A DNA stretch of 64,000 nucleotides from Pseudomonas nunensis (GTDB lineage: Bacteria; Pseudomonadota; Gammaproteobacteria; Pseudomonadales; Pseudomonadaceae). The notes under the pieces were generated by a model. It had not been told where the DNA came from. It worked only from the letters and a program-made list of their open reading frames with translations, and made no database searches. The translations under genes and the position numbers were made by a program. The stretch spans positions 2,978,501-3,042,500 of the forward strand of contig NZ_CP101125.1 in assembly GCF_024296925.1 (NCBI RefSeq). Direction: 5' to 3'. Shown one piece after another: positions 44,316 to 56,043 of this stretch (its first letter is position 1; each line of letters starts with the position of its first letter).

Positions 44316-46184
44316 ATGCGACTGCTTTTCCCCACTTTGATATTCACTGCCGTGGCCCTGCTCTTGAGTGCCGCTGGTGTGAATGCTGCACCGCAACACG
44401 CGTTGACCGTGTATGGCGAACCGGCGAAGTATCCCGCCGGTTTCAGTCATTTCGCCTACACCAATCCCCAAGCCCCCAAGGGCGGCACGATGCGCCGCTC
44501 GGCCATCGAGATCGGGAATTTCGACCATATCCTGCCCTACATCGACAAGGGCATCGGTGTGAACCAGATTGATGGCCTGCTTTATTCGCCCCTGGCCCAG
44601 CGTTCGCAGGACGAGCCTTATACGGTTTACGGTCTGGTGGCAGAGAAGATGGAGCGGTCCGAGGATGGTATGTCCCTACGCTTCTATCTGAATCCCAAGG
44701 CCCGATTCGCCGATGGCACGCCGATCACCGCCGAAGACGTGCGCTACACCTACGACCTGCTGATGACTCAGGGCAGCCTGCGCTATCGCACCCAGTTCGC
44801 CGATGTCAAAGGCACCGAAATCGAATCGCCCCTGACCATCCGGTTCGACTTCAAGAGCAATGAAAACCGCACCCTGCCCCTGGATATCGCGACCTTGCCA
44901 GTCTTCCCCGAGCATTGGTGGAAGACCCGCGACTTCGCCAGCGGCGGCGGTTACGAAGCGCCACTGGGCAGCGGCCCGTACCGGGTCGGCAAGGTTGATT
45001 CCGGGCGCAGCATCACCTTCGAGCGCAACGCCGACTGGTGGGGCAAGGACTTGCCGGTCAGTCGTGGCCTCTACAATTTCGATCATTTCAGCATCGAGTA
45101 CTTCGGCGATACCGACGTCGCCCGCCAGGTATTGCGCGGTGGCGCCTACGACTACAACCGTGAGTTCTCCGCCACCGGTTACTCCATCGGTTACGAAGGC
45201 CCGGCCTTGAGCGACGGTCGACTGCGCAAAGCGCATCTGGCAACCGACGCACCGCAAACAGCCCAGGGTTTCGTCTTCAACCTGCAAAACCCGATGTTCC
45301 AGGACCGTCGTGTGCGCCAGGCCCTGGCCATGCTCTGGGATTTCGAATGGAGCAACCGACAGATGATGCGCGACCTGTACATCCGCCAGCAGAGCTTCTT
45401 TTCCAATACTGACCTCGCCGCTCGACAGCTTCCGGATGCTGCTGAACTCGCGATCCTCGAACCGCTGCGCGGGCAGATTCCCGACGAGGTCTTCACCCAG
45501 GTCTTCGAAGCACCGAAGACCGATGGCAGCGGCGTGATTCGCGACAAGCAGTTACAAGCGCTGGACCTGCTGGAACAGGCCGGCTGGAAACCCGATGGCG
45601 ATCAACTGGTGAATGCTCAGGGCGAGCCGCTGAGCTTTACCTTCCTCACCAGCCAGAACGGCATTGACCGACTGCTGCTGCCGTATAAACGCACGCTGAA
45701 ACAGATCGGCATCGACCTCAATATCCGCCGCATCGATTCGTCCCAATACGTCAACCGCCTGATGTCCCGGGACTATGACATGGTCATCACCGGCTACCCC
45801 GTGACCACCTCCCCTGGTGGCGAGCTGGTCAATTATTTCGGCTCGGCCTCGGCCAACGACCCCGGCGCCAACAATTACATGGTGCTGAAGAACCCGGCGG
45901 TCGATACGCTGATCAACGGCCTGATCCGCGCCAACACCCAGGCCGAAATGCTGCGCTACGCCCATGCCCTGGACCGGGTGCTGCAATGGAACTACTACTG
46001 GATCCCCAACTATTACCCGCCCGGCAGCTCAACCGTATGGTGGAACCGCTTCGGCATTCCCAATGTGCAAGCGAGCAATGACGAAGCCATCGAGAGTTGG
46101 TGGGAAGTGAGCTCCACGCCCCTGACCAACGAACAGATGACCGCCGAACTGATCAAGCGCGGAAAATCCGGAGGACCACATTGA
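44316..46184 (+). CDS. yejA: Oligopeptide/microcin C-type ABC transporter binding protein YejA
   Basis: A 622-aa periplasmic solute-binding protein of SBP family 5. Signal peptide residues 1-25 (ends GVNA-APQ). The mature start [28 protein letters not shown] and the phrase [18 protein letters not shown] are characteristic of YejA. In E. coli YejABEF imports microcin C and peptides. The stop overlaps the yejB start by one base (46184), and four genes follow without gaps, forming one operon. Confidence 0.93.
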   Translation: MRLLFPTLIFTAVALLLSAAGVNAAPQHALTVYGEPAKYPAGFSHFAYTNPQAPKGGTMRRSAIEIGNFDHILPYIDKGIGVNQIDGLLYSPLAQRSQDEPYTVYGLVAEKMERSEDGMSLRFYLNPKARFADGTPITAEDVRYTYDLLMTQGSLRYRTQFADVKGTEIESPLTIRFDFKSNENRTLPLDIATLPVFPEHWWKTRDFASGGGYEAPLGSGPYRVGKVDSGRSITFERNADWWGKDLPVSRGLYNFDHFSIEYFGDTDVARQVLRGGAYDYNREFSATGYSIGYEGPALSDGRLRKAHLATDAPQTAQGFVFNLQNPMFQDRRVRQALAMLWDFEWSNRQMMRDLYIRQQSFFSNTDLAARQLPDAAELAILEPLRGQIPDEVFTQVFEAPKTDGSGVIRDKQLQALDLLEQAGWKPDGDQLVNAQGEPLSFTFLTSQNGIDRLLLPYKRTLKQIGIDLNIRRIDSSQYVNRLMSRDYDMVITGYPVTTSPGGELVNYFGSASANDPGANNYMVLKNPAVDTLINGLIRANTQAEMLRYAHALDRVLQWNYYWIPNYYPPGSSTVWWNRFGIPNVQASNDEAIESWWEVSSTPLTNEQMTAELIKRGKSGGPH

Positions 46185-47245
46185 TGTGGGCTTACATACT
46201 GCGGCGTTTGCTGCTGATCATTCCGACGCTGGTCATCATTCTTCTGGTCAACTTCGTGATCGTCCAGGCCGCGCCCGGCGGTCCGGTGGAACAGGCCATC
46301 GCGCACCTGCAAGGCATCGGCGGCGCGACGGTCGGCGGTGGCTCCAGCGAGACGATGCACGGCACGTCCAGGGCCAGTCGCGGCCTCGACCCGCAACTGA
46401 TCAAAGAGATCGAAAAACAATACGGCTTCGACAAACCGGCACCGGAACGCTTGTGGCTGATGCTTAAAAGCTACGCACGCCTGGATTTCGGCAAGAGTTT
46501 CTTCCGTGGCGCCACCGTCACCGACCTGATCCTGGAAAAAATGCCAGTGACCATTTCCCTCGGGCTCTGGGCGACGCTGATCACTTATCTGGTATCGATT
46601 CCCTTGGGCATTCGCAAAGCGGTGCACCACGGCAGCCACTTCGACATCTGGAGCAGCACCGCGATCATCATTGGCTATGCCATGCCGGCGTTCCTGTTCG
46701 CGATGTTCCTGATCGTGGTGTTTGCCGGCGGCACGTCGCTGAACTGGTTCCCGGTACGCGGGCTGGTTTCGGATAACTTCGAATCGCTGTCGACCCTGGG
46801 CAAAATCGCCGATTACTTCTGGCACCTGGTCTTGCCTGTCACTGCGTTGGTGATCGGCGGGTTCGCCACCCTGACCATCCTGACCAAGAATTCCTTCCTT
46901 AATGAAATAACCCGCCAATACGTGGTCACGGCCCGTGCAAAAGGCTTGAGCGAGCGACGGGTGTTGTACGGCCATGTGTTCCGCAATGCGATGTTGCTGG
47001 TGGTGTCGGGGATTCCCCAGGCCTTCATTAGCGTGTTCTTCGCTGGCTCCTTGCTGATTGAGGTGATCTTCTCCCTCGACGGTCTGGGTCGCATGAGCTA
47101 CGAAGCCGCCGTATCACGGGACTACCCAGTGGTGTTCGGTTCGCTGTTCATCTTCACCTTGTTCGGCCTCCTGATAAAACTGGTCGGCGACCTCTGCTAC
47201 ACCCTGGTCGACCCGCGTATCGACTTCGCCGCGAGGAACGCCTGA
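46184..47245 (+). CDS. yejB: ABC transporter permease YejB
   Basis: A 353-aa inner-membrane permease from ATG 46184 ([16 protein letters not shown]), with ggagga 8 nt upstream inside yejA. Six hydrophobic segments; the ATPase-contact EAA loop reads [29 protein letters not shown]-type inner-membrane component family. Its stop overlaps the yejE start. Confidence 0.94.
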   Translation: MWAYILRRLLLIIPTLVIILLVNFVIVQAAPGGPVEQAIAHLQGIGGATVGGGSSETMHGTSRASRGLDPQLIKEIEKQYGFDKPAPERLWLMLKSYARLDFGKSFFRGATVTDLILEKMPVTISLGLWATLITYLVSIPLGIRKAVHHGSHFDIWSSTAIIIGYAMPAFLFAMFLIVVFAGGTSLNWFPVRGLVSDNFESLSTLGKIADYFWHLVLPVTALVIGGFATLTILTKNSFLNEITRQYVVTARAKGLSERRVLYGHVFRNAMLLVVSGIPQAFISVFFAGSLLIEVIFSLDGLGRMSYEAAVSRDYPVVFGSLFIFTLFGLLIKLVGDLCYTLVDPRIDFAARNA

Positions 47246-48267
47246 TGTTCAAGCTTTCGCCGCTGGGCCGGCGCCGTTTCGAACGTTTCAAGAAAAACCG
47301 CCGGGGCTGGTGGTCGCTGTGGCTGTTTATCGGGTTGTTCCTGCTGACCCTCGGCGGCGAACTGATCGCCAACGACAAACCGCTGATCGTCAGTTACCAA
47401 GGCTCGCTGTACTTCCCGGCGTTCAAGCGCCACACCGAACAGGAGTTTGGCGGGCAACTGCCGTTCCAGGCCGATTACCGCAGCGACTATGTACAGAAGC
47501 TGATCAAGAAGGACGGCGGTTGGCTGCTGTTCCCGCCGATCCCGTTCAGCGACGACACCCCCAACTACGACCTGAACAAACCGGCGCCGAGCCCACCGAC
47601 GAAGGTCAACTGGCTGGGCACCGACGACCAGGCACGAGATGTGCTGGCCCGGGTAATTTTCGGTGCGCGGGTGTCGATTCTGTTTGCCCTTATGCTGACC
47701 TTAGTCAGTGCATTGATCGGTATTGCCGCCGGCGCACTGCAAGGCTATTACGGCGGCTGGGTCGATCTGCTGGGCCAACGTTTGCTGGAAGTCTGGTCGG
47801 GGCTGCCGGTGCTGTACCTGCTGATTATTCTGTCGGGGTTCGTCGAACCGAATTTCTGGTGGCTGCTGGGGATCATGGCGCTGTTTTCATGGCTGGCCCT
47901 GGTGGACGTGGTGCGCGCCGAATTCCTGCGCGGGCGCAACCTGGAATACGTCAAGGCTGCTCGCGCGCTGGGCCTGAGCGACCAAAAAGTGATCGTGCGG
48001 CACATCCTGCCGAATGCCATGAATGCAACCTTGAGCTATCTGCCGTTTATCCTCACAGGGGCGATTTCCACCCTTACCGCGCTGGACTTTCTCGGCTTCG
48101 GCATGCCTGCCGGCAGTGCTTCCCTGGGCGAACTTATCGGCCAGGGCAAGCAGAACCTGCAAGCGCCATGGTTGGGTCTGACGGCGTTTTTCACCCTCGC
48201 GCTGATTCTTTCTTTGCTGGTATTTATCGGCGAGGCGTTGCGTGATGCCTTTGATCCAAGATCATGA
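47245..48267 (+). CDS. yejE: ABC transporter permease YejE
   Basis: A 340-aa second permease. After the N-terminal helix (RGWWSLWLFIGLFLLTLGGELIAND) comes a long periplasmic segment typical of YejE, then the core helices and the EAA loop (YVKAARALGLSDQKVIVRHILPNAMN). It pairs with YejB to form the channel for the peptide. Confidence 0.94.
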   Translation: MFKLSPLGRRRFERFKKNRRGWWSLWLFIGLFLLTLGGELIANDKPLIVSYQGSLYFPAFKRHTEQEFGGQLPFQADYRSDYVQKLIKKDGGWLLFPPIPFSDDTPNYDLNKPAPSPPTKVNWLGTDDQARDVLARVIFGARVSILFALMLTLVSALIGIAAGALQGYYGGWVDLLGQRLLEVWSGLPVLYLLIILSGFVEPNFWWLLGIMALFSWLALVDVVRAEFLRGRNLEYVKAARALGLSDQKVIVRHILPNAMNATLSYLPFILTGAISTLTALDFLGFGMPAGSASLGELIGQGKQNLQAPWLGLTAFFTLALILSLLVFIGEALRDAFDPRS

Positions 48268-49856
48268 AACGGACGGTAGATATGAGTGACAACCTGATCG
48301 AAATCCGTGACCTCAACGTAGCCTTCAGCGGCCAGACCGTGGTGCGCAACCTGTGCCTGGACATCCGCCCCGGCGAATGCCTGGCACTGGTGGGCGAATC
48401 GGGCTCAGGTAAATCGGTGACGGCCCATTCGATCCTGCAATTGCTGCCTGAGGAAGGCACTGAAACCCGCGGTAGCATTCGTTATCGCGGCCAGGAATTG
48501 GTCGGTGCCGATGCCAAGGTGCTGCGCCAGTTGCGCGGCAACCGGATCGCGATGATCTTCCAGGAGCCGATGACCTCGCTGAATCCGCTGCACAGCATCG
48601 AAAAGCAGATCGGCGAAACCTTGCTGCTGCACAAGGGTCTGGCGGGCAAAGCGGCGCAAGCGCGGATTCTCGAACTGCTGGAACTGGTGGGCATCAAGAA
48701 ACCCAAGGAACGGCTCAAGGCCTACCCGCATCAACTGTCCGGCGGCCAGCGGCAACGGGTGATGATCGCCATGGCCCTGGCCTGTGAGCCGGAGTTGCTG
48801 ATCGCCGACGAACCGACCACCGCGCTGGATGTGACGGTGCAGCGCAAGATCCTGCTGCTGCTCAAGTCCCTGCAACAACGGCTTGGCATGTCGCTGCTGC
48901 TGATCAGTCATGACCTCAATCTGGTGCGCAGCATTGCCCAGCGGGTGTGCGTGATGAAGGCAGGGGAAATTGTCGAGCAAGCCCCTTGCGAGACGCTGTT
49001 CACCGAGCCGAAGCATCCTTACAGCTGCGTGCTGCTGAACGCCGAACCGGAAGGCGAAGCCCTGCCCCGGGATGAACGCGAGAAGGTGCTGGAAGTCGAC
49101 AACCTGCACGTCAAGTTTGCCCTGGGCGGCGGGTTGTTCCAGCGCAAGACCTGGTTGCACGCGGTGGATGGCATCAGCCTGCATGTCCAGCGCGGCAAAA
49201 CCCTGGGCATCGTCGGCGAGTCCGGTTCAGGCAAGTCCACCTTGGGCCAGGCGATCCTGCGTTTGCTCGACTCCGAAGGCAGTATTCGCTTTCAGGGCGA
49301 GGCGCTGGATGGCTTGACGCAAAAACAGCTGCGGCCGTGGCGCAAGAAAATGCAGGTGGTGTTCCAGGACCCGTTCGGCAGCTTGAGCCCCCGCATGTCC
49401 GTGGCGCAGATCATCAGCGAAGGGCTGGAAGTGCATAGCCAACTGACCGCCGAGGAATGCAAGGCTGAAGTGATTCGGGCACTGGTTGAAGTCGGCCTCG
49501 ACCCGCAAAGCCGTCATCGCTATCCGCATGAGTTTTCCGGTGGCCAACGGCAACGCATCGCCATCGCCCGGGCACTGGTGCTCAAGCCGGCGCTGATCCT
49601 GCTGGACGAACCGACCTCGGCGCTGGACCGCACCGTGCAAAAACAAGTGGTCGCCCTGCTCCGGGATCTCCAGGAAAAACACGGCCTGACCTACCTGTTT
49701 ATCAGCCATGATCTGGCGGTGGTGCGCGCCCTGGCGCATGACATGATTGTGATCAAGGATGGCAAAGTGGTGGAAAGCGGCGCCAGCCATGATGTGTTCG
49801 ACTCGCCGCAGCATCCGTATACCAAGGAACTGTTGGCGGCGGCGCATCCGGGGTAG
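48264..49856 (+). CDS. yejF: Tandem ABC ATPase YejF
   Basis: A ~530-aa protein with two fused nucleotide-binding domains. Walker A GESGSGKS occurs twice (first near residue 43), each with the signature SGGQRQR and Walker [13 protein letters not shown] / [12 protein letters not shown]. It energises YejBE. ATG 48264 overlaps the yejE stop as ATGA; ATG 48282 ([15 protein letters not shown]) has a weak ggtag upstream and would match the family N-terminus equally well. Confidence 0.94.
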   Translation: MKRTVDMSDNLIEIRDLNVAFSGQTVVRNLCLDIRPGECLALVGESGSGKSVTAHSILQLLPEEGTETRGSIRYRGQELVGADAKVLRQLRGNRIAMIFQEPMTSLNPLHSIEKQIGETLLLHKGLAGKAAQARILELLELVGIKKPKERLKAYPHQLSGGQRQRVMIAMALACEPELLIADEPTTALDVTVQRKILLLLKSLQQRLGMSLLLISHDLNLVRSIAQRVCVMKAGEIVEQAPCETLFTEPKHPYSCVLLNAEPEGEALPRDEREKVLEVDNLHVKFALGGGLFQRKTWLHAVDGISLHVQRGKTLGIVGESGSGKSTLGQAILRLLDSEGSIRFQGEALDGLTQKQLRPWRKKMQVVFQDPFGSLSPRMSVAQIISEGLEVHSQLTAEECKAEVIRALVEVGLDPQSRHRYPHEFSGGQRQRIAIARALVLKPALILLDEPTSALDRTVQKQVVALLRDLQEKHGLTYLFISHDLAVVRALAHDMIVIKDGKVVESGASHDVFDSPQHPYTKELLAAAHPG

Positions 49857-49877
49857 GCCTTTGGACCGAGGCGCGGC

Positions 49878-49970
49878 CTTCGCGGGCAAGCCTCGCTCCT
49901 ACAGATTATGCGTTGCGCCCATTTCCGGCATGCGACTTAAATCCTGTAGGAGCGAGGCCTGCCCGCGAAG
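49878..49970. repeat. REP-like inverted pair
   Basis: 49878-49904 and 49944-49970 are 27-nt inverted copies with one mismatch (core gtaggagcgagg.ctgcccgcgaag). They fill the gap between yejF and the sigma-54 activator gene; Pseudomonas REP-type sequences of this kind are numerous and can act as structural or terminator-like elements. Confidence 0.8.
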
Positions 49971-50008
49971 AGGCCCCGACAGACAACACAACTTCTGGAC
50001 CTGAAACC

Positions 50009-51424
50009 ATGAACACCACCGAAAGCCTCAAGGACTACCAGCGCGTTCGCATGCTGGCGATCCGTTCGTTGTTCGAGATCATCGAGCAGTCGAGCGAAGG
50101 CACGGTGATTGTCGACCGCGACGCGAATATTGTCTGGATGAACGAACGCTACGCCCGGCGCTTCGGCCTGGAATCGGCGGAAGTCGCGATCGGCAAAGCC
50201 TGTGAAAGTGTTATCCCCGGCAGTCTGCTGCGCGAAGTGGTGCGCACCGGCCGGCCGATTTTGCTCGACATGCAGGACACGCCCAAAGAACCGCTGGTGG
50301 TAATGCGCCTGCCGATTCATGACGACGCCGGCGCAGTGATCGGCGCGATCGGTTTTGCCCTGTTCGACGAACTGCGCAGTCTGTCGCCGATGCTCAAGCG
50401 CTACCTGAGCATGCAGGAAGAACTGGCCTCCACCCGCTCGCTGCTGCGCGCACGGCAAACCAAATACAACTTCGCCCATTTCATCGGTACCAGCGCCGCC
50501 AGCCTGGAAGTAAAACGCCGGGCCCGGCGCAGTGCCAGTGCCGAATCGCCAGTGCTGTTGCTCGGAGAAACCGGCACCGGCAAGGAGTTGCTGGCCCAGG
50601 CCATCCACGGCGCTTCGCCTCGGGCGCACAAGGCGTTTGTCAGCATCAACAGTGCGGCGATTCCCGAGTCATTACTGGAAGCGGAATTCTTTGGCACCGC
50701 CCCCGGCGCGTTTACCGGCGCGGACCGCAAGGGTCGGGTCGGCAAGTTGCAGATCGCCCAGGGCGGCACGCTGTTCCTGGATGAGATCGGCGACATGCCC
50801 TTGCCCCTGCAAAGCAAGCTGCTGCGGGTGTTGCAGGAAAAAGAGTTCGAGCCGGTGGGCTCCAATGAAGTAATCCAGAGCGATGTGCGGGTGATCGCCG
50901 CCACGTCCACAGATCTGGAAGCAGCGATCAAGCGTGGCGAATTTCGTGCGGATTTGTACTACCGCCTCAACGTCCTGCCGATCCAGGTTCCACCGCTGCG
51001 CGACCGGCTCGACGATATCCCCGCTCTCAGCGAAGCGATCCTTGAAGAACTGCGCAGTCAGCACGAGTTGAACCGCGAAGCGTTGGAGCTGCTGGGCCAG
51101 CACGCCTGGCCGGGAAATATTCGCGAGTTGCGCAACGTGTTGGAGCGCGCGGCGTTGCTCAGTGATGACTTGATGCTGAACGCGGCTGACATTCGCGCAG
51201 CGATTGGCACATTTACCCCGGTTGAGCGCACGCCCAACCTTACGATAGAGCCCACCGCGCATGAGACGTTCAGTGAGGCTCGTGAGCGGTTTGATCGGCA
51301 GTTGATTGAGTCGGCGCTCGCGCAATGTGGGGGCAAGGTGATTGAGGCGGCGGCGCGATTGGGGCTTGGGCGGTCGACTTTGTATAAGAAAATGGTGGCG
51401 TTGGGGATTGCGGAGTCTCTATAG
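50009..51424 (+). CDS. hbcR: Sigma-54-dependent activator, HbcR-like
   Basis: A 471-aa enhancer-binding protein from ATG 50009. An N-terminal PAS-type sensor domain (LFEIIEQSSEGTVIVDRDANIVWMNERYARRFG) is followed by the AAA+ domain with Walker A GETGTGKE, the sigma-54 contact loop GAFTGA, Walker B GGTLFLDEIGD, and a C-terminal Fis-like helix-turn-helix (EAAARLGLGRSTLYKKM). HbcR of P. aeruginosa activates 3-hydroxybutyrate catabolism with RpoN; here the gene sits just upstream of the same catabolic genes, whose first member has a -24/-12 promoter. The inducer is presumably 3-hydroxybutyrate or a derivative (inference). Confidence 0.88.
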   Translation: MNTTESLKDYQRVRMLAIRSLFEIIEQSSEGTVIVDRDANIVWMNERYARRFGLESAEVAIGKACESVIPGSLLREVVRTGRPILLDMQDTPKEPLVVMRLPIHDDAGAVIGAIGFALFDELRSLSPMLKRYLSMQEELASTRSLLRARQTKYNFAHFIGTSAASLEVKRRARRSASAESPVLLLGETGTGKELLAQAIHGASPRAHKAFVSINSAAIPESLLEAEFFGTAPGAFTGADRKGRVGKLQIAQGGTLFLDEIGDMPLPLQSKLLRVLQEKEFEPVGSNEVIQSDVRVIAATSTDLEAAIKRGEFRADLYYRLNVLPIQVPPLRDRLDDIPALSEAILEELRSQHELNREALELLGQHAWPGNIRELRNVLERAALLSDDLMLNAADIRAAIGTFTPVERTPNLTIEPTAHETFSEARERFDRQLIESALAQCGGKVIEAAARLGLGRSTLYKKMVALGIAESL

Positions 51425-51460
51425 AGAGACTGATGTCTCCATATTTAGAAAGATCAAAAG

Positions 51461-51537
51461 CTTCGCGAGCAAGCCCGCTCCCACAGTGGATTTGTGTTGT
51501 ACACATCCCCCCTGTGGGAGCGGGCTTGCTCGCGAAG
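51461..51537. repeat. REP-like inverted pair (perfect 26 bp)
   Basis: 51461-51486 and 51512-51537 are exact inverted complements (core gtgggagcgggcttgctcgcgaag), the best-known P. fluorescens-type REP sequence. They lie between hbcR and the transporter promoter. Confidence 0.85.
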
Positions 51538-51636
51538 AGGCCCACCCACCCAACATACATCTCAAATTAGAGACAAATCACCGAACCCGCCCCGCCAACC
51601 AAACAATTTATCTTTATATTTCAACAACTTAATCGA

Positions 51637-51653
51637 TTGGCACGATTCCCGCT
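51637..51653 (+). promoter_or_regulatory. Sigma-54 (-24/-12) promoter of the 3-hydroxybutyrate genes
   Basis: TTGGCACGATTCCCGCT: a perfect TTGGCACG -24 element with the invariant GG and GC exactly 10 nt apart; the -12 box is CCGC instead of TTGC. It lies 58 nt before the transporter start and downstream of the activator gene. Confidence 0.8.
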
Positions 51654-51710
51654 AAAGCCCTCTCCCACAAAAGATCCACCCTACAAAAATAACAATCCAG
51701 GAGACACACC

Positions 51711-53102
51711 ATGAGTGTGATCATTGCCTTGGCAGCTCTCACGCTGCTGATGCTGGCTGCCTACCGTGGCTACAGCGTTATCCTCTTTGCCCCGATTGCC
51801 GCCCTCGGCGCTGTCCTGCTCACTGACCCTTCGGCCGTCGCCCCTGCTTTCACCGGGGTGTTCATGGATAAAATGGTCGGCTTCATCAAACTGTATTTCC
51901 CGGTGTTCCTGCTCGGCGCAGTGTTCGGCAAGCTGATTGAGTTGTCGGGGTTCTCCCGCTCCATTGTCGCGGCCGCCATTCGCTTGCTCGGCACCCGCCA
52001 GGCGATGCTGGTGATCGTGTTGGTCTGCGCCCTGCTCACCTACGGCGGCGTGTCGCTGTTTGTGGTGGTGTTCGCGGTCTACCCGTTTGCCGCCGAGATG
52101 TTCCGCCAGAGCAACATCCCGAAACGCCTGATCCCGGCGACCATCGCCCTCGGCGCATTTTCCTTCACCATGGATGCCCTGCCCGGCACTCCGCAGATCC
52201 AGAACATCATCCCCAGCACCTTCTTCAACACCACCGCCTGGGCGGCGCCCTGGCTGGGCCTGATCGGCACGATTTTCGTGTTCTGCACCGGCATGCTGTT
52301 TCTGCAGCGCCAACGCAACAAGGCCCAGCGTGCCGGTGAAGGCTACGGCACCGAGCTGCGCAACGAGCCGGAAACTGCTGCGGACATCAAGTTACCGAAC
52401 CCGTGGATCGCGCTGTCGCCGCTATTGGCGGTGGGCATCATGAACCTGCTGTTCACCCAGTGGATTCCACAGTGGTACGGCAAGACCCACAGCCTCTCGC
52501 TGCCGGGCATGGCGACGCCGGTGACCACCGAAATCGCCAAGCTCACGGCGATCTGGGCAGTTCAGGCCGCGTTGCTGGTCGGTATCATCATGGTGCTGGT
52601 GTTTGGCTTTCAGGCGATTCGCAGCAAATTGGCCGAAGGCAGTAAAAGTGCGGTCAGCGGCGCGCTGCTGGCGGCGATGAATACTGCGTCGGAATACGGT
52701 TTTGGTGCGGTGATCGCCTCCCTGCCGGGCTTCCTGGTATTGGCCGACTGGCTGAAAAGCATTCCCAACCCGCTGGTCAACGAAGCGATTACCGTGACCT
52801 TGCTGGCCGGCATCACCGGTTCCGCATCCGGGGGCATGAGCATTGCGCTGGCGGCCATGGCCAATGACTTCATCGCCGCGGCCCACGCCGCGAACATTCC
52901 GCTGGAAGTGCTGCACCGGGTGGCCGCGATGGCCAGCGGCGGCATGGACACCCTGCCGCACAACGGCGCGGTGATTACCCTGCTCGCGGTCACCGGCCTG
53001 ACGCACCGCGAAGCCTACAAAGACATTTTCTGTATTACGCTGATCAAGACCCTGGCGGTTTTTGTGGTGATCGGTACTTTCTACGCCACTGGCATTGTGT
53101 GA
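51711..53102 (+). CDS. GntP-family transporter, probable 3-hydroxybutyrate uptake
   Basis: A 463-aa transporter with about 12 hydrophobic helices, of the gluconate:H+ symporter (GntP) family. Family signs: VFGKLIELSGFSRSIV, ALLTYGGVSLFVVVFAVYPFA, GITGSASGGMSIAL and HNGAVITLLAVTGLTHREAYKDI. Its place directly before a 3-hydroxybutyrate dehydrogenase, under a sigma-54 promoter, argues that it imports 3-hydroxybutyrate rather than gluconate (inference). It overlaps nothing; the dehydrogenase follows after 7 nt. Confidence 0.9.
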   Translation: MSVIIALAALTLLMLAAYRGYSVILFAPIAALGAVLLTDPSAVAPAFTGVFMDKMVGFIKLYFPVFLLGAVFGKLIELSGFSRSIVAAAIRLLGTRQAMLVIVLVCALLTYGGVSLFVVVFAVYPFAAEMFRQSNIPKRLIPATIALGAFSFTMDALPGTPQIQNIIPSTFFNTTAWAAPWLGLIGTIFVFCTGMLFLQRQRNKAQRAGEGYGTELRNEPETAADIKLPNPWIALSPLLAVGIMNLLFTQWIPQWYGKTHSLSLPGMATPVTTEIAKLTAIWAVQAALLVGIIMVLVFGFQAIRSKLAEGSKSAVSGALLAAMNTASEYGFGAVIASLPGFLVLADWLKSIPNPLVNEAITVTLLAGITGSASGGMSIALAAMANDFIAAAHAANIPLEVLHRVAAMASGGMDTLPHNGAVITLLAVTGLTHREAYKDIFCITLIKTLAVFVVIGTFYATGIV

Positions 53103-53109
53103 GGTATTC

Positions 53110-53883
53110 ATGACGACTCTTACAGGCAAGACCGCATTGGTCACCGGTTCCACCAGCGGCATTGGCCTGGGGATCGCCCTCAGCCTGGCCAAGGCCGGCG
53201 CCAATGTGGTGCTCAACGGTTTCGGCGATGCGTCCAAGGTGATTGCCGAAGTGGAACAGTTTGGCGGCAAGGTCGGGCATCACCCGGCCGACGTGAGCAA
53301 CCCGCAACAGATCGCCGAGATGATTGCCTACGCGGAGCGTGAGTTCGGTGGCGTGGATATTCTGGTCAACAACGCCGGAATTCAGCATGTGGCGGCGGTG
53401 GAAGACTTTCCGCTGGAGCGCTGGGATTCGATCATCGCGATCAACCTGTCGTCGGTGTTTCACAGCACGCGCCTGTGCCTGCCGCGTATGCGCGCCAAGA
53501 ACTGGGGCCGGATCATCAACATTGCTTCGGTTCACGGCCAGGTCGGTTCGGTGGGCAAAGCGGCTTACGTCGCCGCCAAGCATGGGGTGATCGGGTTGAC
53601 CAAAGTGGTTGGCCTGGAAACCGCGACCACCCAGGTGACCTGCAATGCGATCTGCCCGGGCTGGGTGTTGACGCCGTTGGTGCAAAAGCAGATCGACGAT
53701 CGCGCGGCCACCGGGATCGACCCGCAGCAGGCGCAGCATGATTTGTTGGCGGAGAAACAGCCGTCCCTGGAATTCGTGACCCCGCCGCAGTTGGGTGAAC
53801 TGGTGCTGTTCTTGTGCAGCGAGGCCGGCAGCCAGGTGCGTGGCGCGGCGTGGAATATTGATGGTGGGTGGTTGGCGCAGTAA
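53110..53883 (+). CDS. bdhA: 3-hydroxybutyrate dehydrogenase
   Basis: A 257-aa short-chain dehydrogenase oxidising (R)-3-hydroxybutyrate to acetoacetate with NAD+. From ATG 53110 (gagg 6 nt before): cofactor loop VTGSTSGIGLGIA, NNAGIQHVA, catalytic Ser in IASVHGQVGS and Tyr-Lys in AYVAAKHG, and the family end CSEAGSQVRGAAWNIDGGWLAQ. The product feeds acetoacetyl-CoA synthetase, encoded next. Confidence 0.95.
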   Translation: MTTLTGKTALVTGSTSGIGLGIALSLAKAGANVVLNGFGDASKVIAEVEQFGGKVGHHPADVSNPQQIAEMIAYAEREFGGVDILVNNAGIQHVAAVEDFPLERWDSIIAINLSSVFHSTRLCLPRMRAKNWGRIINIASVHGQVGSVGKAAYVAAKHGVIGLTKVVGLETATTQVTCNAICPGWVLTPLVQKQIDDRAATGIDPQQAQHDLLAEKQPSLEFVTPPQLGELVLFLCSEAGSQVRGAAWNIDGGWLAQ

Positions 53884-53900
53884 TTCGCCGGCTGGACCCC

Positions 53901-54033
53901 TGTGGCGAGGGAGCTTGCTCCCGTTGGGTGGCGGAGCCGCCCCAAAACCTGAGCAGGTGATTCAACAGACAAGTCGCATTCACCGGATTTGCGGCTGCTG
54001 CGCAGCCGAGCGGGAGCAAGCTCCCTCGCCACA
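53901..54033. repeat. REP-like inverted pair (perfect 23 bp)
   Basis: 53901-53923 and 54011-54033 are exact inverted complements (core tggcgagggagcttgctcccg). The intervening sequence has its own small hairpins (e.g. gcggctgctgcgcagccg, 53991-54008). It separates bdhA from the acetoacetyl-CoA synthetase gene and may lower read-through. Confidence 0.8.
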
Positions 54034-54071
54034 AGAGCCATGCGTGCAATAAGAAAGATAAGGGGACACTT

Positions 54072-56027
<1,956 letters not shown>

Positions 56028-56043
56028 TAGCCGTCAAAAGGGA

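Noticed and set aside
47310..48245. 311-codon plus-strand frame inside yejE
   Set aside because: Out-of-frame reading of yejE, Arg/Gly/Pro-rich, no family likeness.
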